Below, in pieces: positions 1 to 17,520 of a stretch of DNA of 37,557 bases. Origin of the DNA: an uncultured Sphingomonas sp. (lineage in GTDB: Bacteria > Pseudomonadota > Alphaproteobacteria > Sphingomonadales > Sphingomonadaceae); the NCBI GenBank assembly GCA_913776255.1, contig CAJYLV010000042.1:1-37557 (forward strand), given 5' to 3'. The notes under the pieces are model-generated. The model saw nothing but the letters and a program-made list of their open reading frames with translations, was not told the DNA's origin and did not search any database. Position 1 is the first letter of the stretch. Every line of letters starts with the position of its first letter. The position numbers and the translations under genes were made by a program.

Positions 1-2
1 TC

Positions 3-1768
<1,766 letters not shown>

Positions 1769-1772
<4 letters not shown>

Positions 1773-3940
1773 GGCCGCCGGCAGCAGCGATCGACGCGCT
1801 GCTCGACGGCACCAGCGCCGATCCCTTCGCTCTGCTCGGCGCGCATGCCGGGCCCGGGGGCACGTTCGCGCGCGCCTGGATACCGGGCGCGGAGAGCGCC
1901 GAGACGCACACGCTCGCGGGCGCGCCGCTCGGCACGCTCGACCGCGTCGACGACCGCGGCTTGTTCGAGGGCGTGATCGAGGGCGATCCGCAGCCGCTGC
2001 GCTACCGCGCGCGCGGCGGCGGGGCGGAATGGTGGGTGACCGATCCGTACAGCTTCGGTCCCGTGCTCGGCCCGGTCGACGACCTGCTGATGAACGAGGG
2101 GACGCACTTCCGCCTCTACGACAAGCTCGGCGCGCACCTGCTCCACCACGAGGGCGCCGACGGGGTGCATTTCGCGGTGTGGGCGCCCAACGCGCGGCGC
2201 GTCGCGGTGGTGGGCGACTTCAACGACTGGGACGCGCGCCGCCATGGCATGCGGCTGCGCGCCGACACCGGCGTGTGGGAAATCTTCCTCCCCGATATCG
2301 GCGCCGGGCGCGCCTACAAATACGCCATCACCGGGCCGGACGGCGTGATGCAGCCGCTCAAGGCCGACCCGTACGCCTTCGCCGCCGAGCTGCGCCCGAA
2401 GACCGCCTCGCTCACCACCGCGCCGCCGACCCACGAATGGGGGGACGATGCGCACCGCGACGCCTGGGCCTCGGTCGACCCGCGGCGCGTCCCGATCAGC
2501 ATCTACGAGGTTCACGCCGGCAGCTGGGACCGCGACGAGAACGGCTGGTATCTCAGCTGGGACCAGCTCGCCGAGCGGTTGATCCCCTATGCCGTGGCGA
2601 TGGGCTTCACGCACATCGAGTTCATGCCGATCTCGGAACATCCCTACGATCCGAGCTGGGGCTATCAGACCACCGGGCTGTTCGCGCCCAGCGCGCGCTT
2701 CGGCGACCATGAGGGGTTCGCGCGCTTCGTCGACGGCGCGCACCGCGCCGGGCTGGGCGTGCTGCTCGACTGGGTGCCGGCGCATTTCCCGACCGATGCG
2801 CACGGCCTGTCGCGTTTCGACGGCACCGCGCTGTACGAGCACGAGGACCCGCGGCTCGGCTATCACCCCGACTGGAACACCGCGATCTACAATTTCGGGC
2901 GGCGCGAGGTGTCGGCGTTCCTCGTCAACAATGCGCTGTTCTGGGCCGAACGCTATCACGTCGATGGCTTGCGCGTCGATGCGGTCGCCTCGATGCTGTA
3001 CCGCGACTATTCGCGCAAGGATGGCGAGTGGATCGCCAACCGCGAGGGCGGGCGCGAGAATTGGGAGGCGGTCGACTTCATGCGCGCCGCCAACCGCGCG
3101 CTCTACGCCCGCCACCCCGGCGTGTTCACCGTCGCCGAGGAATCGACCAGCTGGCCCGGCGTCTCCGCCCCCGCCTATGACGAGGCACCGCGCACCGCGC
3201 TCGGCTTCGGGTTCAAGTGGAACATGGGCTGGATGCACGACACGCTGAAGTACATGGCGCGCGAGCCGGTCCACCGTAAGCATCATCACGACGCGATCAC
3301 CTTCGGGCTGGTCTATGCCTTCGACGAGAATTTCGTGCTGCCGATCAGCCATGACGAGGTCGTGCACGGCAAGGGCTCGATGCTGACCAAGATGCCCTGC
3401 GACGATTGGCAGAAGTTCGCCAATCTCCGCACCTATTACGCGATGATGTGGGGCTATCCCGGCAAGAAGCTGCTGTTCATGGGGCAGGAGTTCGCGCAGC
3501 GCGCCGAATGGAGCGAGGAGCGGTCGCTCGACTGGGACCTGCTCCACTCGCACGCGCACGATGGCATCCGGAAGCTGGTGCGCGACCTCAACCGTCTCTA
3601 TCGCGAGAAGCGCGCGCTCCATGCCCGCGATTGCGAGCGCGACGGCTTCCGCTGGCTGGTGCAGGACGATGCCGAGAATTCGGTGTTCGTCTGGCTACGC
3701 TCCGCACCCGGCGCCGCGCCGATCGCGGTGATCGTCAACATGACTCCGGTGGCGCGGATGCCGTATCGCGTGCCGCTGCCGCACGACGGCCGCTGGCGCG
3801 AGGTGCTCAATTCCGACGCGCACGATTACTGGGGCTCGGGGCTGGGCAATCTGGGCGGGGTCGTCGCGAGCGGCGGTCATGCGGAGGTGACGCTGCCGCC
3901 GCTCGCGACGGTGATGCTCGAATGGGAACCGGAGGCGTGA
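1769..3940 (+). CDS. glgB: 1,4-alpha-glucan branching enzyme
   Basis: Makes the alpha-1,6 branch points of glycogen (GH13, cytoplasmic). The 723 residues match the usual 720-730. Order: N-terminal GlgB domain, then a CBM48-type domain (about residues 130-220, with FAVWAPNARRVAVVGDFN), then the catalytic barrel and a C-terminal beta domain. Visible catalytic residues are the nucleophile Asp404 in DGLRVDAV, the acid/base Glu457 in VAEEST, and the transition-state Asp near 529 in ISHDEVVHG. The GTG start shares GTGA with the glgP stop. No in-frame ATG lies near, and the start fits the family length. It ends at a gap of about 264 bp before glgC, which carries a divergent small ORF. Synthesis (glgB) and breakdown (glgP) are therefore expressed from the same message. 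Confidence 0.97.
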
Positions 3941-3947
3941 CCCCGGG

Positions 3948-4067
3948 TCAGACGATCCGGCCGACGAGCGCGAAGATCGCGCCCCAGGCGAGCAGCGATG
4001 GGACGAGCGCGCAGGCGACGCCACGGATCAGACCGTCGGCGGAACGGGGTTGGCAGGCGGGGTGCAT
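3948..4067 (-). CDS. Small hydrophobic protein, 39 residues, unknown function
   Basis: A divergent mini-gene between glgB and glgC that I do not recognise by family. ATG is at 4067 on the minus strand. It is preceded by a good ribosome-binding site, AGAGGA, about 7 bases upstream, and this is the main argument that it is real. The protein starts MHPACQPRSADG and then has one hydrophobic segment of about 24 residues (GVACALVPSLLAWGAIFALVG), ending RIV. It would fit a single-span inner-membrane peptide with a short basic N-terminus. A longer in-frame ORF extends upstream to 4244 but would overlap glgC and has no better start. The stop is 8 bp from the glgB stop (tail to tail). Function unknown; a membrane microprotein is an inference. 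Confidence 0.55.
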   Translation of the reverse strand: MHPACQPRSADGLIRGVACALVPSLLAWGAIFALVGRIV

Positions 4068-4204
4068 CGGCGATCCTCTCGATAGTCGTCTTGTTCTGAC
4101 TACGCACACACTCACGTTACCCGCGCCTTTTGGCGTCAAGACCGTGACAACATGGTTAACGCGTGATGAACGACAAGTAAAGATGCAGGGAAGGAGAGCC
4201 TGAC
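4068..4204 (+). promoter_or_regulatory. Divergent control region of glgC and the 39-residue ORF
   Basis: This 137-bp stretch is AT-richer than its surroundings. It carries a small inverted repeat CGCC-TTTT-GGCG (4124-4135) and the octamer ATGGTTAA (4152-4159, TTAACCAT on the other strand). With the following TGAAC, that octamer also gives TTAA-N7-TGAA (4156-4170), one mismatch from the CtrA-type TTAA-N7-TTAA. A strong Shine-Dalgarno AAGGAGAG lies just before the glgC GTG. No clear -35/-10 pair can be fixed by eye. Confidence 0.5.
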
Positions 4205-5467
4205 GTGGACGAACGCAAAGGTCAGCCGCTGGCGCGCGACGCAATGGCCTATGTCCTCGCCGGGGGCCGGGGCAGCCGCTTGAAGGAATTAACCGATACG
4301 CGTGCGAAACCAGCTGTTTACTTCGGCGGTAAGAGCCGCATCATCGACTTCGCCTTGTCGAACGCGATCAACTCGGGCATTCGCCGCATCGGTGTCGCGA
4401 CGCAGTACAAGGCGCATTCGCTGATCCGCCATCTCCAGCGCGGCTGGAACTTCTTGCGCCCCGAGCGCAACGAGAGCTTCGACATCCTGCCCGCGTCGCA
4501 GCGGATCAGCGAATTCCAATGGTATGAGGGCACCGCCGACGCGGTCTACCAGAACATCGACATCATCGCCGAGAGCGCGCCGGAGTATATGGTCATCCTC
4601 GCCGGCGACCATATCTACAAGATGGACTATGAGATCATGCTGCGGCAGCACTGCGATAGCGGTGCCGACGTCACGGTCGCGTGCATGGAAGTCCCGCGGA
4701 TGGAGGCGGTCGCGTTCGGCGTCATGCACGTCGACGGCAACGACCGGATCGTCGATTTCGTCGAAAAGCCCGCCGATCCGCCGTCGATCCCCGGCCAGCC
4801 CGATGTCGCGCTCGCCAGCCTCGGCATCTACGTCTTCAACACGAAGCTGCTGATCGAGGAACTGCGCCGCGACGCCGCGACCGAAGGCTCGTCGCGCGAC
4901 TTCGGCAAGGACATCATCCCCTATCTGGTCAAGCACGGCCATGCGCATGCGCACCGCTTCTCGGCGAGCTGCGTCCGCTCGCCCGAGGAGCCCGCCGCCT
5001 ATTGGCGCGACGTCGGGACGGTCGACGCTTATTGGGAGGCGAACATCGACCTGACCGACGTCGTCCCGCAGCTCGACCTGTACGATCGCGAGTGGCCGCT
5101 GTGGACCTATTCGGAGCTGACTCCGCCCGCCAAGTTCGTCCACGACATCGACGGACGGCGGGGGCAGGCGGTGTCGAGCCTGGTGGCGGGCGACACGATC
5201 ATCTCCGGGTCGAACGTGCATCGCAGCCTGATCTCGACCGGCGTGCGCACCCACAGTTACTCGTCGCTCGATGAGGCGGTGGTGCTGCCCTATTGCAAGA
5301 TCGGCCGCAACGCGCGGCTGAGCAAGGTGGTGCTCGATCGCGGCGTCATCATCCCCGACGGGCTGGTCGTCGGCGAGGACCCGGTGCTCGACGGCCACCG
5401 TTTCCGCCGCACCGACAAGGGCGTGTGCCTCATCACCCAGCCGATGATCGACCGGCTGGAGCTGTGA
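4205..5467 (+). CDS. glgC: Glucose-1-phosphate adenylyltransferase (ADP-glucose pyrophosphorylase)
   Basis: Catalyses ATP + glucose-1-P to ADP-glucose + PPi, the committed and usually allosterically controlled step of bacterial glycogen synthesis. The 420 residues are typical. The nucleotidyltransferase signature GGRGSRL is at 20-26, followed by the TDTRAKP stretch (30-36). A Rossmann-like catalytic domain comes next, with [11 protein letters not shown] around 135-145 holding the metal-binding Asp. The C-terminal part has left-handed beta-helix features, with repeated isoleucine/valine patterns such as [14 protein letters not shown]. The GTG start at 4205 is chosen because AAGGAGAG lies 6-12 bases upstream. 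The gene ends 4 bases before glgA, so glgC-glgA-pgm-glgX read as one operon with its own promoter separate from glgPB. Confidence 0.97.
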   Translation: MDERKGQPLARDAMAYVLAGGRGSRLKELTDTRAKPAVYFGGKSRIIDFALSNAINSGIRRIGVATQYKAHSLIRHLQRGWNFLRPERNESFDILPASQRISEFQWYEGTADAVYQNIDIIAESAPEYMVILAGDHIYKMDYEIMLRQHCDSGADVTVACMEVPRMEAVAFGVMHVDGNDRIVDFVEKPADPPSIPGQPDVALASLGIYVFNTKLLIEELRRDAATEGSSRDFGKDIIPYLVKHGHAHAHRFSASCVRSPEEPAAYWRDVGTVDAYWEANIDLTDVVPQLDLYDREWPLWTYSELTPPAKFVHDIDGRRGQAVSSLVAGDTIISGSNVHRSLISTGVRTHSYSSLDEAVVLPYCKIGRNARLSKVVLDRGVIIPDGLVVGEDPVLDGHRFRRTDKGVCLITQPMIDRLEL

Positions 5468-5471
5468 CGGC

Positions 5472-10277
<4,806 letters not shown>

Positions 10278-10296
<19 letters not shown>

Positions 10297-10595
10297 GGCG
10301 CCGCATTGGCGGTCGCGTCGATCAGATCGCGCAATTCCTTGGCGTTCAACGGCTTCATGAACTCGCAGCCGAAGACGTGATCGTCGACCCAGGCGATGCG
10401 CGCGTGGCGCTCGGCGCCGCCGGGCAGTGTGAGCTTCAGCAGCGTGCCCGCCGCCAGCGGCATCCCCGCGCGCGCGCGCAGTCCCGCCGCCGAGGCGTCG
10501 AGGATTTCGATCGAGATCGCCAGTCGCGCCAGCCCGCGGCACTCGGCGGGGATGCGCGGTTCGCGACGGTTGTCGATCGGCGGTTTGGATGCCAT
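10278..10595 (-). CDS. PilZ domain protein (probable c-di-GMP effector)
   Basis: A single PilZ domain of 105 residues and nothing else, so probably a stand-alone cytoplasmic c-di-GMP receptor. The two nucleotide-binding motifs are visible: RREPR (RxxxR) at residues 10-14 and DASAAG (D/NxSxxG) near residue 33, spaced as in PilZ proteins. The rest is beta-rich (LLKLTLPGGAERHARIAWV) with a C-terminal helix. The ATG at 10595 is preceded by AGAAGGGG. The target process (motility, polysaccharide) cannot be inferred from neighbours: glgX is convergent and a peptidase gene is divergent. The last 19 bp overlap glgX tail to tail. Confidence 0.88.
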
Positions 10596-10718
10596 GGCCC
10601 CTTCTCACTTCTTTTGCCCTGCGCCCCGTCTACGGAGGCAGAGGTAAAGAAGCGGTAACCACCTATGTTATGATGTGCCGCGCTGGCGGCGGCATGACCC
10701 AATTTGACGGAGCATGGC

Positions 10719-11900
10719 ATGACGATCGGCGGATCCAGCGCGGCGGCGGAGCTTGCGGCGATCACCCCCTGGGCGGACAAGGCGGCCCCGATCGACCTCG
10801 CCGAGCGCAACGCGCGGCTGGAACGCGCGCGGGCGCTGACCGCCGGGCTGGGCGCGGACGCCTTGCTGGTGCAGGCGGGCGCATCGCTCCACTATTTCAC
10901 CGGCGTGCCGTGGCACCCTAGCGAGCGGCTGGTCGCGCTGCTGCTGCCGGTGACCGGCACGCCGCGGCTGATCTGCCCGGCGTTCGAGCGCGGCTCGCTG
11001 GAGGCGGAACTCGCCGTCGCGGCCGATCTGGTGCTGTGGGAAGAGGACGAGGATCCGGTCGCGCTGGTCGCCGACGCCTTGCCCTCCGGGGCGACGCTCG
11101 CGCTCGACCCGATGCTCTTCTACGGCTGGGCGCGGCGGCTGGCGGGGGCGGGGCTGACCACCGTCGACGGCTCGCCGGCGATCGACGGTTGCCGGATGAT
11201 CAAGTCGCCCGCCGAGCTCGCGCTGATGACGCAGGCGATGCAGATGACGCTGGCGGTGCACGCCGCCGCCGCGCGCATCCTGCGCCCCGGCATCCGCGAG
11301 AGCGAGGTCATCCGCTTCATCGACGACGCGCATCGCGCGATCGGGGGCGGCCCGTCCTATTTCTGCGCGGTGCAATTCGGGCAGGCGACCGCCTATCCGC
11401 ACGGCCTGCCCGGCGACCGCGCGCTGGCGGAGGGCGATCTGGTGCTGGTCGACACCGGCTGCCGCGTGCACGGCTATCATTCCGACATCACGCGCACCTA
11501 TGCCTTCGGCCCGGTCGCCGACGAGGTGCGCGCGATCTGGGACATTGAGCACGCGGCGCAGGCCGCCGCGTTCGCCGCGGTCGCGCCGGGCGTGCCGTGC
11601 GAGGACGTCGACGCCGCGGCGCGCGCGGTGCTGGTGCGCGAGGGGCTGGGGCCGGACTATCGCCTGCCCGGGCTGCCGCACCGCACCGGGCACGGGATCG
11701 GGCTGTCGATCCACGAGCCCGCCTATCTGGTGCGCGGCGACAAGACCCCGCTCGCGCCGGGAATGTGCTTCTCGAACGAGCCGATGATCGTGGTGCCCGA
11801 GCGGTTCGGGATCCGGCTGGAGGATCATTTCTACGTCACGGACGCTGGAGCGGCGTGGTTTACCGAGCCACAACCGAGTATCGACCGACCATTCGATTGA
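10719..11900 (+). CDS. M24 family metallopeptidase (Xaa-Pro dipeptidase/aminopeptidase type)
   Basis: Cytoplasmic dinuclear-metal peptidase of the pita-bread fold, 393 residues. The N-terminal creatinase-like domain covers roughly 1-160 and the catalytic domain the rest. All five expected metal ligands are present: Asp245 and Asp256 (VLVDTGCRVHGYHSDITRTY), His325 (GHGIGLSIHE), Glu354 (FSNEPM) and Glu368 (IRLEDHF). These ligands and the size argue for proline peptidase (PepQ/PepP-like) rather than methionine aminopeptidase; the exact specificity is not decidable. I prefer the ATG at 10719, with GGAG six bases upstream, over a TTG at 10704. No N-terminal signal is seen. It is followed 17 bp later by an MFS transporter on the same strand. 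Confidence 0.9.
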   Translation: MTIGGSSAAAELAAITPWADKAAPIDLAERNARLERARALTAGLGADALLVQAGASLHYFTGVPWHPSERLVALLLPVTGTPRLICPAFERGSLEAELAVAADLVLWEEDEDPVALVADALPSGATLALDPMLFYGWARRLAGAGLTTVDGSPAIDGCRMIKSPAELALMTQAMQMTLAVHAAAARILRPGIRESEVIRFIDDAHRAIGGGPSYFCAVQFGQATAYPHGLPGDRALAEGDLVLVDTGCRVHGYHSDITRTYAFGPVADEVRAIWDIEHAAQAAAFAAVAPGVPCEDVDAAARAVLVREGLGPDYRLPGLPHRTGHGIGLSIHEPAYLVRGDKTPLAPGMCFSNEPMIVVPERFGIRLEDHFYVTDAGAAWFTEPQPSIDRPFD

Positions 11901-11917
11901 AAACGGACATAATTTCC

Positions 11918-13138
11918 ATGAAGCCCCACGCCGCGCCTCCGGGCATGCACGCGACCGAATTCGTCATCTTCGTCGCGGCGGTCATGGCGGTCAACGCGCT
12001 GGGGGTCGACCTGATGCTCCCGGCGCTCGCCGATATCGGGCGCGATCTGGCGATTGATCAGGCCAACCACCGGCAATGGGTGGTGACCGCCTATGTGCTC
12101 GGCTTCGGCCTCGGGCAGCTGCTCTACGGCCCGCTCGCCGATCGCTACGGACGCAAGCCGGTGCTGGTCGCGACGCTGATCGGCTTCGTCGGGGCGAGTG
12201 TCTTCGCGGCCGCCTCCGCGACCTTCGCGGCATTGCTCGGCGCGCGCGTGTTGCAGGGGCTGATGTCCGCCTCGACGCGTGTGATCGCGGTGGCGGTGGT
12301 GCGCGACAACGCCTCGGGCCGCGCGATGGCGCGCACCATGTCGGTGGCGCAGATGATCTTCTTCCTCGTGCCGATTCTCGCGCCGACGATCGGGCAGGGT
12401 CTGCTGGTGATCGGGCCGTGGCGGTTCGTCTTCTACGCGCTTGGTGGCTTTGCGGGGCTGGTGCTGGTCTGGACGCTGACGCGGCTGCCCGAGACGTTGC
12501 CGGTGGAGCGCCGTACCGCGATCTCACTCGCCAATCTCTCCAGCAGCTACCGGCTGACGCTCACCAACCGCTATTCGCTCGGCTATGCGCTCGCCGCGTC
12601 GCTGACCTTCGGCGGGATCATCGCGTTCGTCTCGTCGGCGCAGCAGGTGTTCGTCGACGAATTCGGTGCGGGTGACCGCTTCACGCTGTTGTTCGCGATC
12701 TGCGCGGGCGCGATGGGCGTGGCGTCGTTCTTGAACAGCCGGCTCGTCGAGCGGCTTGGCACGCGGTTGATCTCGCAGAGCGCGGTGCTGGCGTTGATCG
12801 TGCTGTCGGTGCTGCACCTGTCGGTCGTGTGGATGGGCTGGGAGACGCTGGCCAGCTACATGGTCTTCCAGTCGCTGAGCATGACCTGCATCGGCCTGTG
12901 CGGATCGAACTTCGGCGCGATGGCGATGGAGCCGGTCGGGCGGATCGCGGGCACCGCCTCGTCGGTGCAGGGCTTCATCACCAGCGTCGGCGCGGTGCTG
13001 GTCGGATCGGCGATCGGCCAATCCTATGCCGGCACCACGCTGCCGCTGACCCTGGGCTATCTCGCGATCGGGGTGGCCGCGTTCGTGATCGTCTATGTCG
13101 TCGAGGAGGGCCAGCTCTTCCGCGCGCGGCTCGCCTGA
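11918..13138 (+). CDS. MFS transporter, Bcr/CflA-like drug efflux family
   Basis: Inner-membrane major facilitator of 406 residues with about 12 hydrophobic spans. Helix 1 holds NALGVDLMLPALADIGRDL, resembling the Bcr/CflA family, where an Asp in TM1 is conserved. The loop 2-3 signature GPLADRYGRKPV is at about residues 71-82. The family is proton-driven and exports drugs or small metabolites; the substrate is unknown here. Start: ATG at 11918 (MKPHAAP). There is only a weak GGA upstream, and a second ATG at 11945 (MHATEF) is possible. It begins 17 bp after the M24 peptidase, possibly co-transcribed. The last 46 bp overlap the 3' end of the convergent PepSY gene. Confidence 0.88.
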   Translation: MKPHAAPPGMHATEFVIFVAAVMAVNALGVDLMLPALADIGRDLAIDQANHRQWVVTAYVLGFGLGQLLYGPLADRYGRKPVLVATLIGFVGASVFAAASATFAALLGARVLQGLMSASTRVIAVAVVRDNASGRAMARTMSVAQMIFFLVPILAPTIGQGLLVIGPWRFVFYALGGFAGLVLVWTLTRLPETLPVERRTAISLANLSSSYRLTLTNRYSLGYALAASLTFGGIIAFVSSAQQVFVDEFGAGDRFTLLFAICAGAMGVASFLNSRLVERLGTRLISQSAVLALIVLSVLHLSVVWMGWETLASYMVFQSLSMTCIGLCGSNFGAMAMEPVGRIAGTASSVQGFITSVGAVLVGSAIGQSYAGTTLPLTLGYLAIGVAAFVIVYVVEEGQLFRARLA

Positions 13139-14409
13139 GCCGCGGCCAGCGCGGCCTTGATCCGGCCATAGCCGAGCGCGGCGAGCATCGTCAGCCCGGT
13201 CAGCGGGAACAGCAGCCCCGCCACGCCCATGATCGCGAGCAGCCCGGTGCCGGTGCGCGCATCGGGCAGCGTGGTCCGGCCGCGCGGGCCGCGCTTCCAC
13301 CACATCACTGGCGCGGTAACGGTTAGCAACGCAAGCGCGGCGCAGGCGAACAGCATGATCAGCCGGTTCGCCTCGCCATATTCCTTGCCCTGGTGGACCG
13401 CCGCGCTCCACTCGATCACCTGACCCGGGCGGCCGAAGTCGCCGAACCCGGCATCCTGCAATACCCGTCCGGTGCCGGCGTCGACATAGACGACATGCGC
13501 CGCCCCCGACGGCCCCAGCGTCGCGCTGACCAGATAGGGTGCGCCCGGTCCCTCCGGCCAGGTCAGCGTCCAGTCGGGCGCCATGCCGCGCGCCTGCGCC
13601 GCCGCCAGCGCGCGGTCGGCAGAGACGCGCGGGCCGTCATGCCCCATCGGCATCGCATGCTGCTGAAGCGACCACGGCAGATCGTGCCCGGCATGGCCCT
13701 CGCCGCCGGGCGCGGCCGGGCGACCCCAGCCGGCACCCGCGACCCCCGCCTGCACATTGTGCCCCCAGACCGCGCTCCACGGCATCCCGCTGAGCGCGAG
13801 AAACAGGATCAGCCCGCCGGCGAACAGCCCGGTCACCGCATGGAGGTCGCGCCAGAACAGCCGCCCGCTCGCGCGGCCGCGCACCGTCACCGTCCGCCCG
13901 CGTCCCCACCACAGATACAGCCCGCTGACGACGAGGATGATCGACCAGCCGGCGGCGATCTCGATCAGCCAGTTGCCGATCCAGCCGGTGATCGCGAGGC
14001 TGTGGAGATGCTTGACGGTCTGCATCACCCCGCCCGGATTGGTGGTGCCGAAGACATGCGCGTCATGCGGATCGACGAACGCCATCCGCTGCGTCCCGTC
14101 GGTGCGCCGCACCGTGACGCGCCAGCTTTCGTCAAGGCGGGCGGGCTTCTGCACCTGCGTCACCGTACCGCCGATCGACGCCCCGACGCGCGCGGCGAGC
14201 GTGTCGAGCGGCAGCGTCGCGCGTCCCGGCGTGACGTGGATCCAGTCGGCATAGACCTGCCGCTCGATCTCGGGCTTGTAGAGATACACCGCACCGGTCA
14301 CCGCCAGCCACAGCAGGAACGGCAGCACCAGCAGGCCGGCGAAGAAGTGCCAGCGCCACACCGCGCGCTGGAGTTCGGCCGCGATTGCGGCCGGACGGGA
14401 AGATGTCAT
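13093..14409 (-). CDS. PepSY-associated transmembrane protein
   Basis: Inner-membrane protein of 438 residues with the PepSY_TM layout. It has an N-terminal span (FFAGLLVLPFLLWLAVTGAVYL), a periplasmic PepSY segment (about 60-130), and a span pair around WLIEIAAGWSIILVVSGLYLWW. Conserved DLHAVTG and HLHSLAITG histidine segments, a second periplasmic part with His-rich GHAGHDLPW, and two C-terminal spans complete it. Relatives are often linked to iron-siderophore uptake or act as ferric reductases; this is family knowledge, not shown here. The ATG at 14409 has GAGGA about 6 bases upstream. It lies 47 bp after the DUF2946-like gene on the same strand, a typical partner. The last 46 bp overlap the MFS gene. 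Confidence 0.86.
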   Translation of the reverse strand: MTSSRPAAIAAELQRAVWRWHFFAGLLVLPFLLWLAVTGAVYLYKPEIERQVYADWIHVTPGRATLPLDTLAARVGASIGGTVTQVQKPARLDESWRVTVRRTDGTQRMAFVDPHDAHVFGTTNPGGVMQTVKHLHSLAITGWIGNWLIEIAAGWSIILVVSGLYLWWGRGRTVTVRGRASGRLFWRDLHAVTGLFAGGLILFLALSGMPWSAVWGHNVQAGVAGAGWGRPAAPGGEGHAGHDLPWSLQQHAMPMGHDGPRVSADRALAAAQARGMAPDWTLTWPEGPGAPYLVSATLGPSGAAHVVYVDAGTGRVLQDAGFGDFGRPGQVIEWSAAVHQGKEYGEANRLIMLFACAALALLTVTAPVMWWKRGPRGRTTLPDARTGTGLLAIMGVAGLLFPLTGLTMLAALGYGRIKAALAAAQASRARKSWPSSTT

Positions 14410-14456
14410 GACGATTCCTCGGGTTCGGCGCGCGTGACGCGCGCCGCGACAGCAGG

Positions 14457-14840
14457 TCAGCGGGTCGGGAGGATCGCCGGTGGGGCGCGGAGCGGCGGGC
14501 GCCAGCGGAGCGCACTGCGCGGGGCGGCTGGCGCGGCAAGGGGGACGAGCTGCCGGACCATTGCCGCCAGCGGCAGCACCAGCAGCAACACGATTGCGAG
14601 CAACGCAGCCGGCGTCGCGACCGCGGCGAAGGCGCACGGTCGCTCGAATCCGTCATGCACCGGCGCGTCATGCCCATGATGATGCGCGGTGCTCGCCATC
14701 GCCATGCCCGGACAGGCGACGATCGCGACCTGTCCGTGCGCGACCTGCGGCATGAACCCCGCCGGCACCAGCAGCCGCACCAGCAACGCCAGCGCGGCCA
14801 CGATCGCAAACAGCGATGGTCGTGTGCGGATGCCGCTCAT
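14457..14840 (-). CDS. DUF2946-like small protein
   Basis: A 127-residue protein. Its N-terminal hydrophobic segment (FAIVAALALLVRLLVPAGFMP) is followed by a Cys/His/Met-rich stretch (VACPGMAMASTAHHHGHD, later RPCAF), then a second hydrophobic span and a Pro/Ala/Arg-rich tail. This layout matches DUF2946 proteins, which commonly sit beside metal-related outer-membrane receptors and PepSY genes. Metal (copper or iron) handling is an inference from the His/Cys/Met cluster. The start is ATG 14840, with GGAG (within ACGGAG) about 9 bases upstream. A longer version would start within the adjacent palindromic repeat and is unlikely. Probably co-transcribed with the PepSY gene downstream. No TonB receptor is present. 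Confidence 0.75.
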   Translation of the reverse strand: MSGIRTRPSLFAIVAALALLVRLLVPAGFMPQVAHGQVAIVACPGMAMASTAHHHGHDAPVHDGFERPCAFAAVATPAALLAIVLLLVLPLAAMVRQLVPLAAPAAPRSALRWRPPLRAPPAILPTR

Positions 14841-14851
14841 GCCCGCAACTC

Positions 14852-14928
14852 CGTCATTGCGAGCGTAGCGAAGCAATCCAGCGCCGGATCAGGACGCCCT
14901 GGATTGCTTCGCTACGCTCGCAATGACG
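14852..14928. repeat. Perfect 30-bp inverted repeat (palindromic intergenic element)
   Basis: Left arm 14852-14881 begins CGTCATTGCGAGCGTAGCG; right arm 14899-14928 is its exact reverse complement. The 17-bp centre is CGCCGGATCAGGACGCC. The arms would form a very stable cruciform or RNA hairpin. The element lies directly upstream of the DUF2946-like gene, its left end touching that gene's Shine-Dalgarno (GGAG at 14850-14853). The type is common as dispersed non-coding repeats in alphaproteobacteria. Confidence 0.9.
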
Positions 14929-14967
14929 AACAACAACTGCCATGCCCCGCATCTTATCGGGAGATGG

Positions 14968-15434
14968 TTAACCAGAACATACCGCGGCGACCGCGATCAC
15001 CGCCGCATGGCGCACCGGGAAGGCGACCGAGCGCGCGATGAAGCAGCGCCGCTGTGCCTCGTCGTGGAGCGCCTCCGCCAGCGCAGCGTCGCCCCCGGCG
15101 GCGATCGTGACGTGCGGGCGGAGCGTCGCTTCGGTGACCTGCCCGTTGCCGTCCGCGTCGAGCGTCAGCACCGCATCCGCTTCGTCGCGATAATCGGTGA
15201 CGACGATGCCCGCATCGGCACACAGATGCAGATACCATAAATGATGACATGCGCTGATCGCGCCGACCAGCAGCTCCTCCGGGTTCCAGCGCGTCGCGTC
15301 GCCTCGGAAGCGCGGGTCGGACGATCCCACGATCAACGGCTTGCCGTCCGCCGCAATCTCGTGATCGCGCGCATAGCTGGTATAGCCCGCGGTGCCGACG
15401 CCGCGATTGCCGGTCCAGCGCAGCCGGACGCGCG

Positions 15435-15438
<4 letters not shown>
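14968..15438 (-). CDS. OsmC/Ohr family protein
   Basis: A 156-residue OsmC-like protein. The two redox cysteines are in place: Cys64 in GAISACHHLWYLH and Cys132 in RRCFIARS. NPEELLVG precedes the first, as in the family. Members reduce organic hydroperoxides in the cytoplasm; this subgroup is less well defined than Ohr, so the substrate is open. The ATG at 15438 is chosen because it overlaps the OPT transporter stop as ATGA (15435-15438), indicating translational coupling; a longer upstream reading runs into the OPT gene. The last 4 bp cover a TTAACCAT octamer (14964-14971). Confidence 0.9.
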
Positions 15439-17372
<1,934 letters not shown>

Positions 17373-17423
17373 GCCGCTGTCTGGCACAAGTCCGCCGCCC
17401 GCGACAGGTCGGGCTCACTCATG

Positions 17424-17431
17424 ATGGTTAA
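17424..17431 (-). promoter_or_regulatory. TTAACCAT octamer upstream of the OPT gene
   Basis: Reads TTAACCAT on the minus strand, 52 bp upstream of the OPT ATG. Identical octamers occur at 4152, 14964 and 28825. It resembles a CtrA half-site; the regulator assignment is an inference. Confidence 0.35.
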
Positions 17432-17465
17432 GATGCGGCAGCGTGCGCGCCTGACTGGCCTCCTT

Positions 17466-17495
17466 CGTCATCCCGGATCAAGTCCGGAGCGACGG
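17466..17495. repeat. Single REP-like palindrome
   Basis: Contains CCGGA-TCAAG-TCCGG (arms 17473-17477 and 17483-17487) flanked by GTCATC and GCGACGG. It looks like half of the paired element at 25299-25383, with the same five-base loop type. It lies in the 148-bp gap between the secreted-protein gene and the OPT gene. Confidence 0.6.
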
Positions 17496-17520
17496 CGGAA
17501 ACGGATGAGCGAAGCCCGCC

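Noticed and set aside
4205..5467. Possible regulatory truncation or frameshift in glgC
   Set aside because: Length and both domains are complete; nothing is missing.
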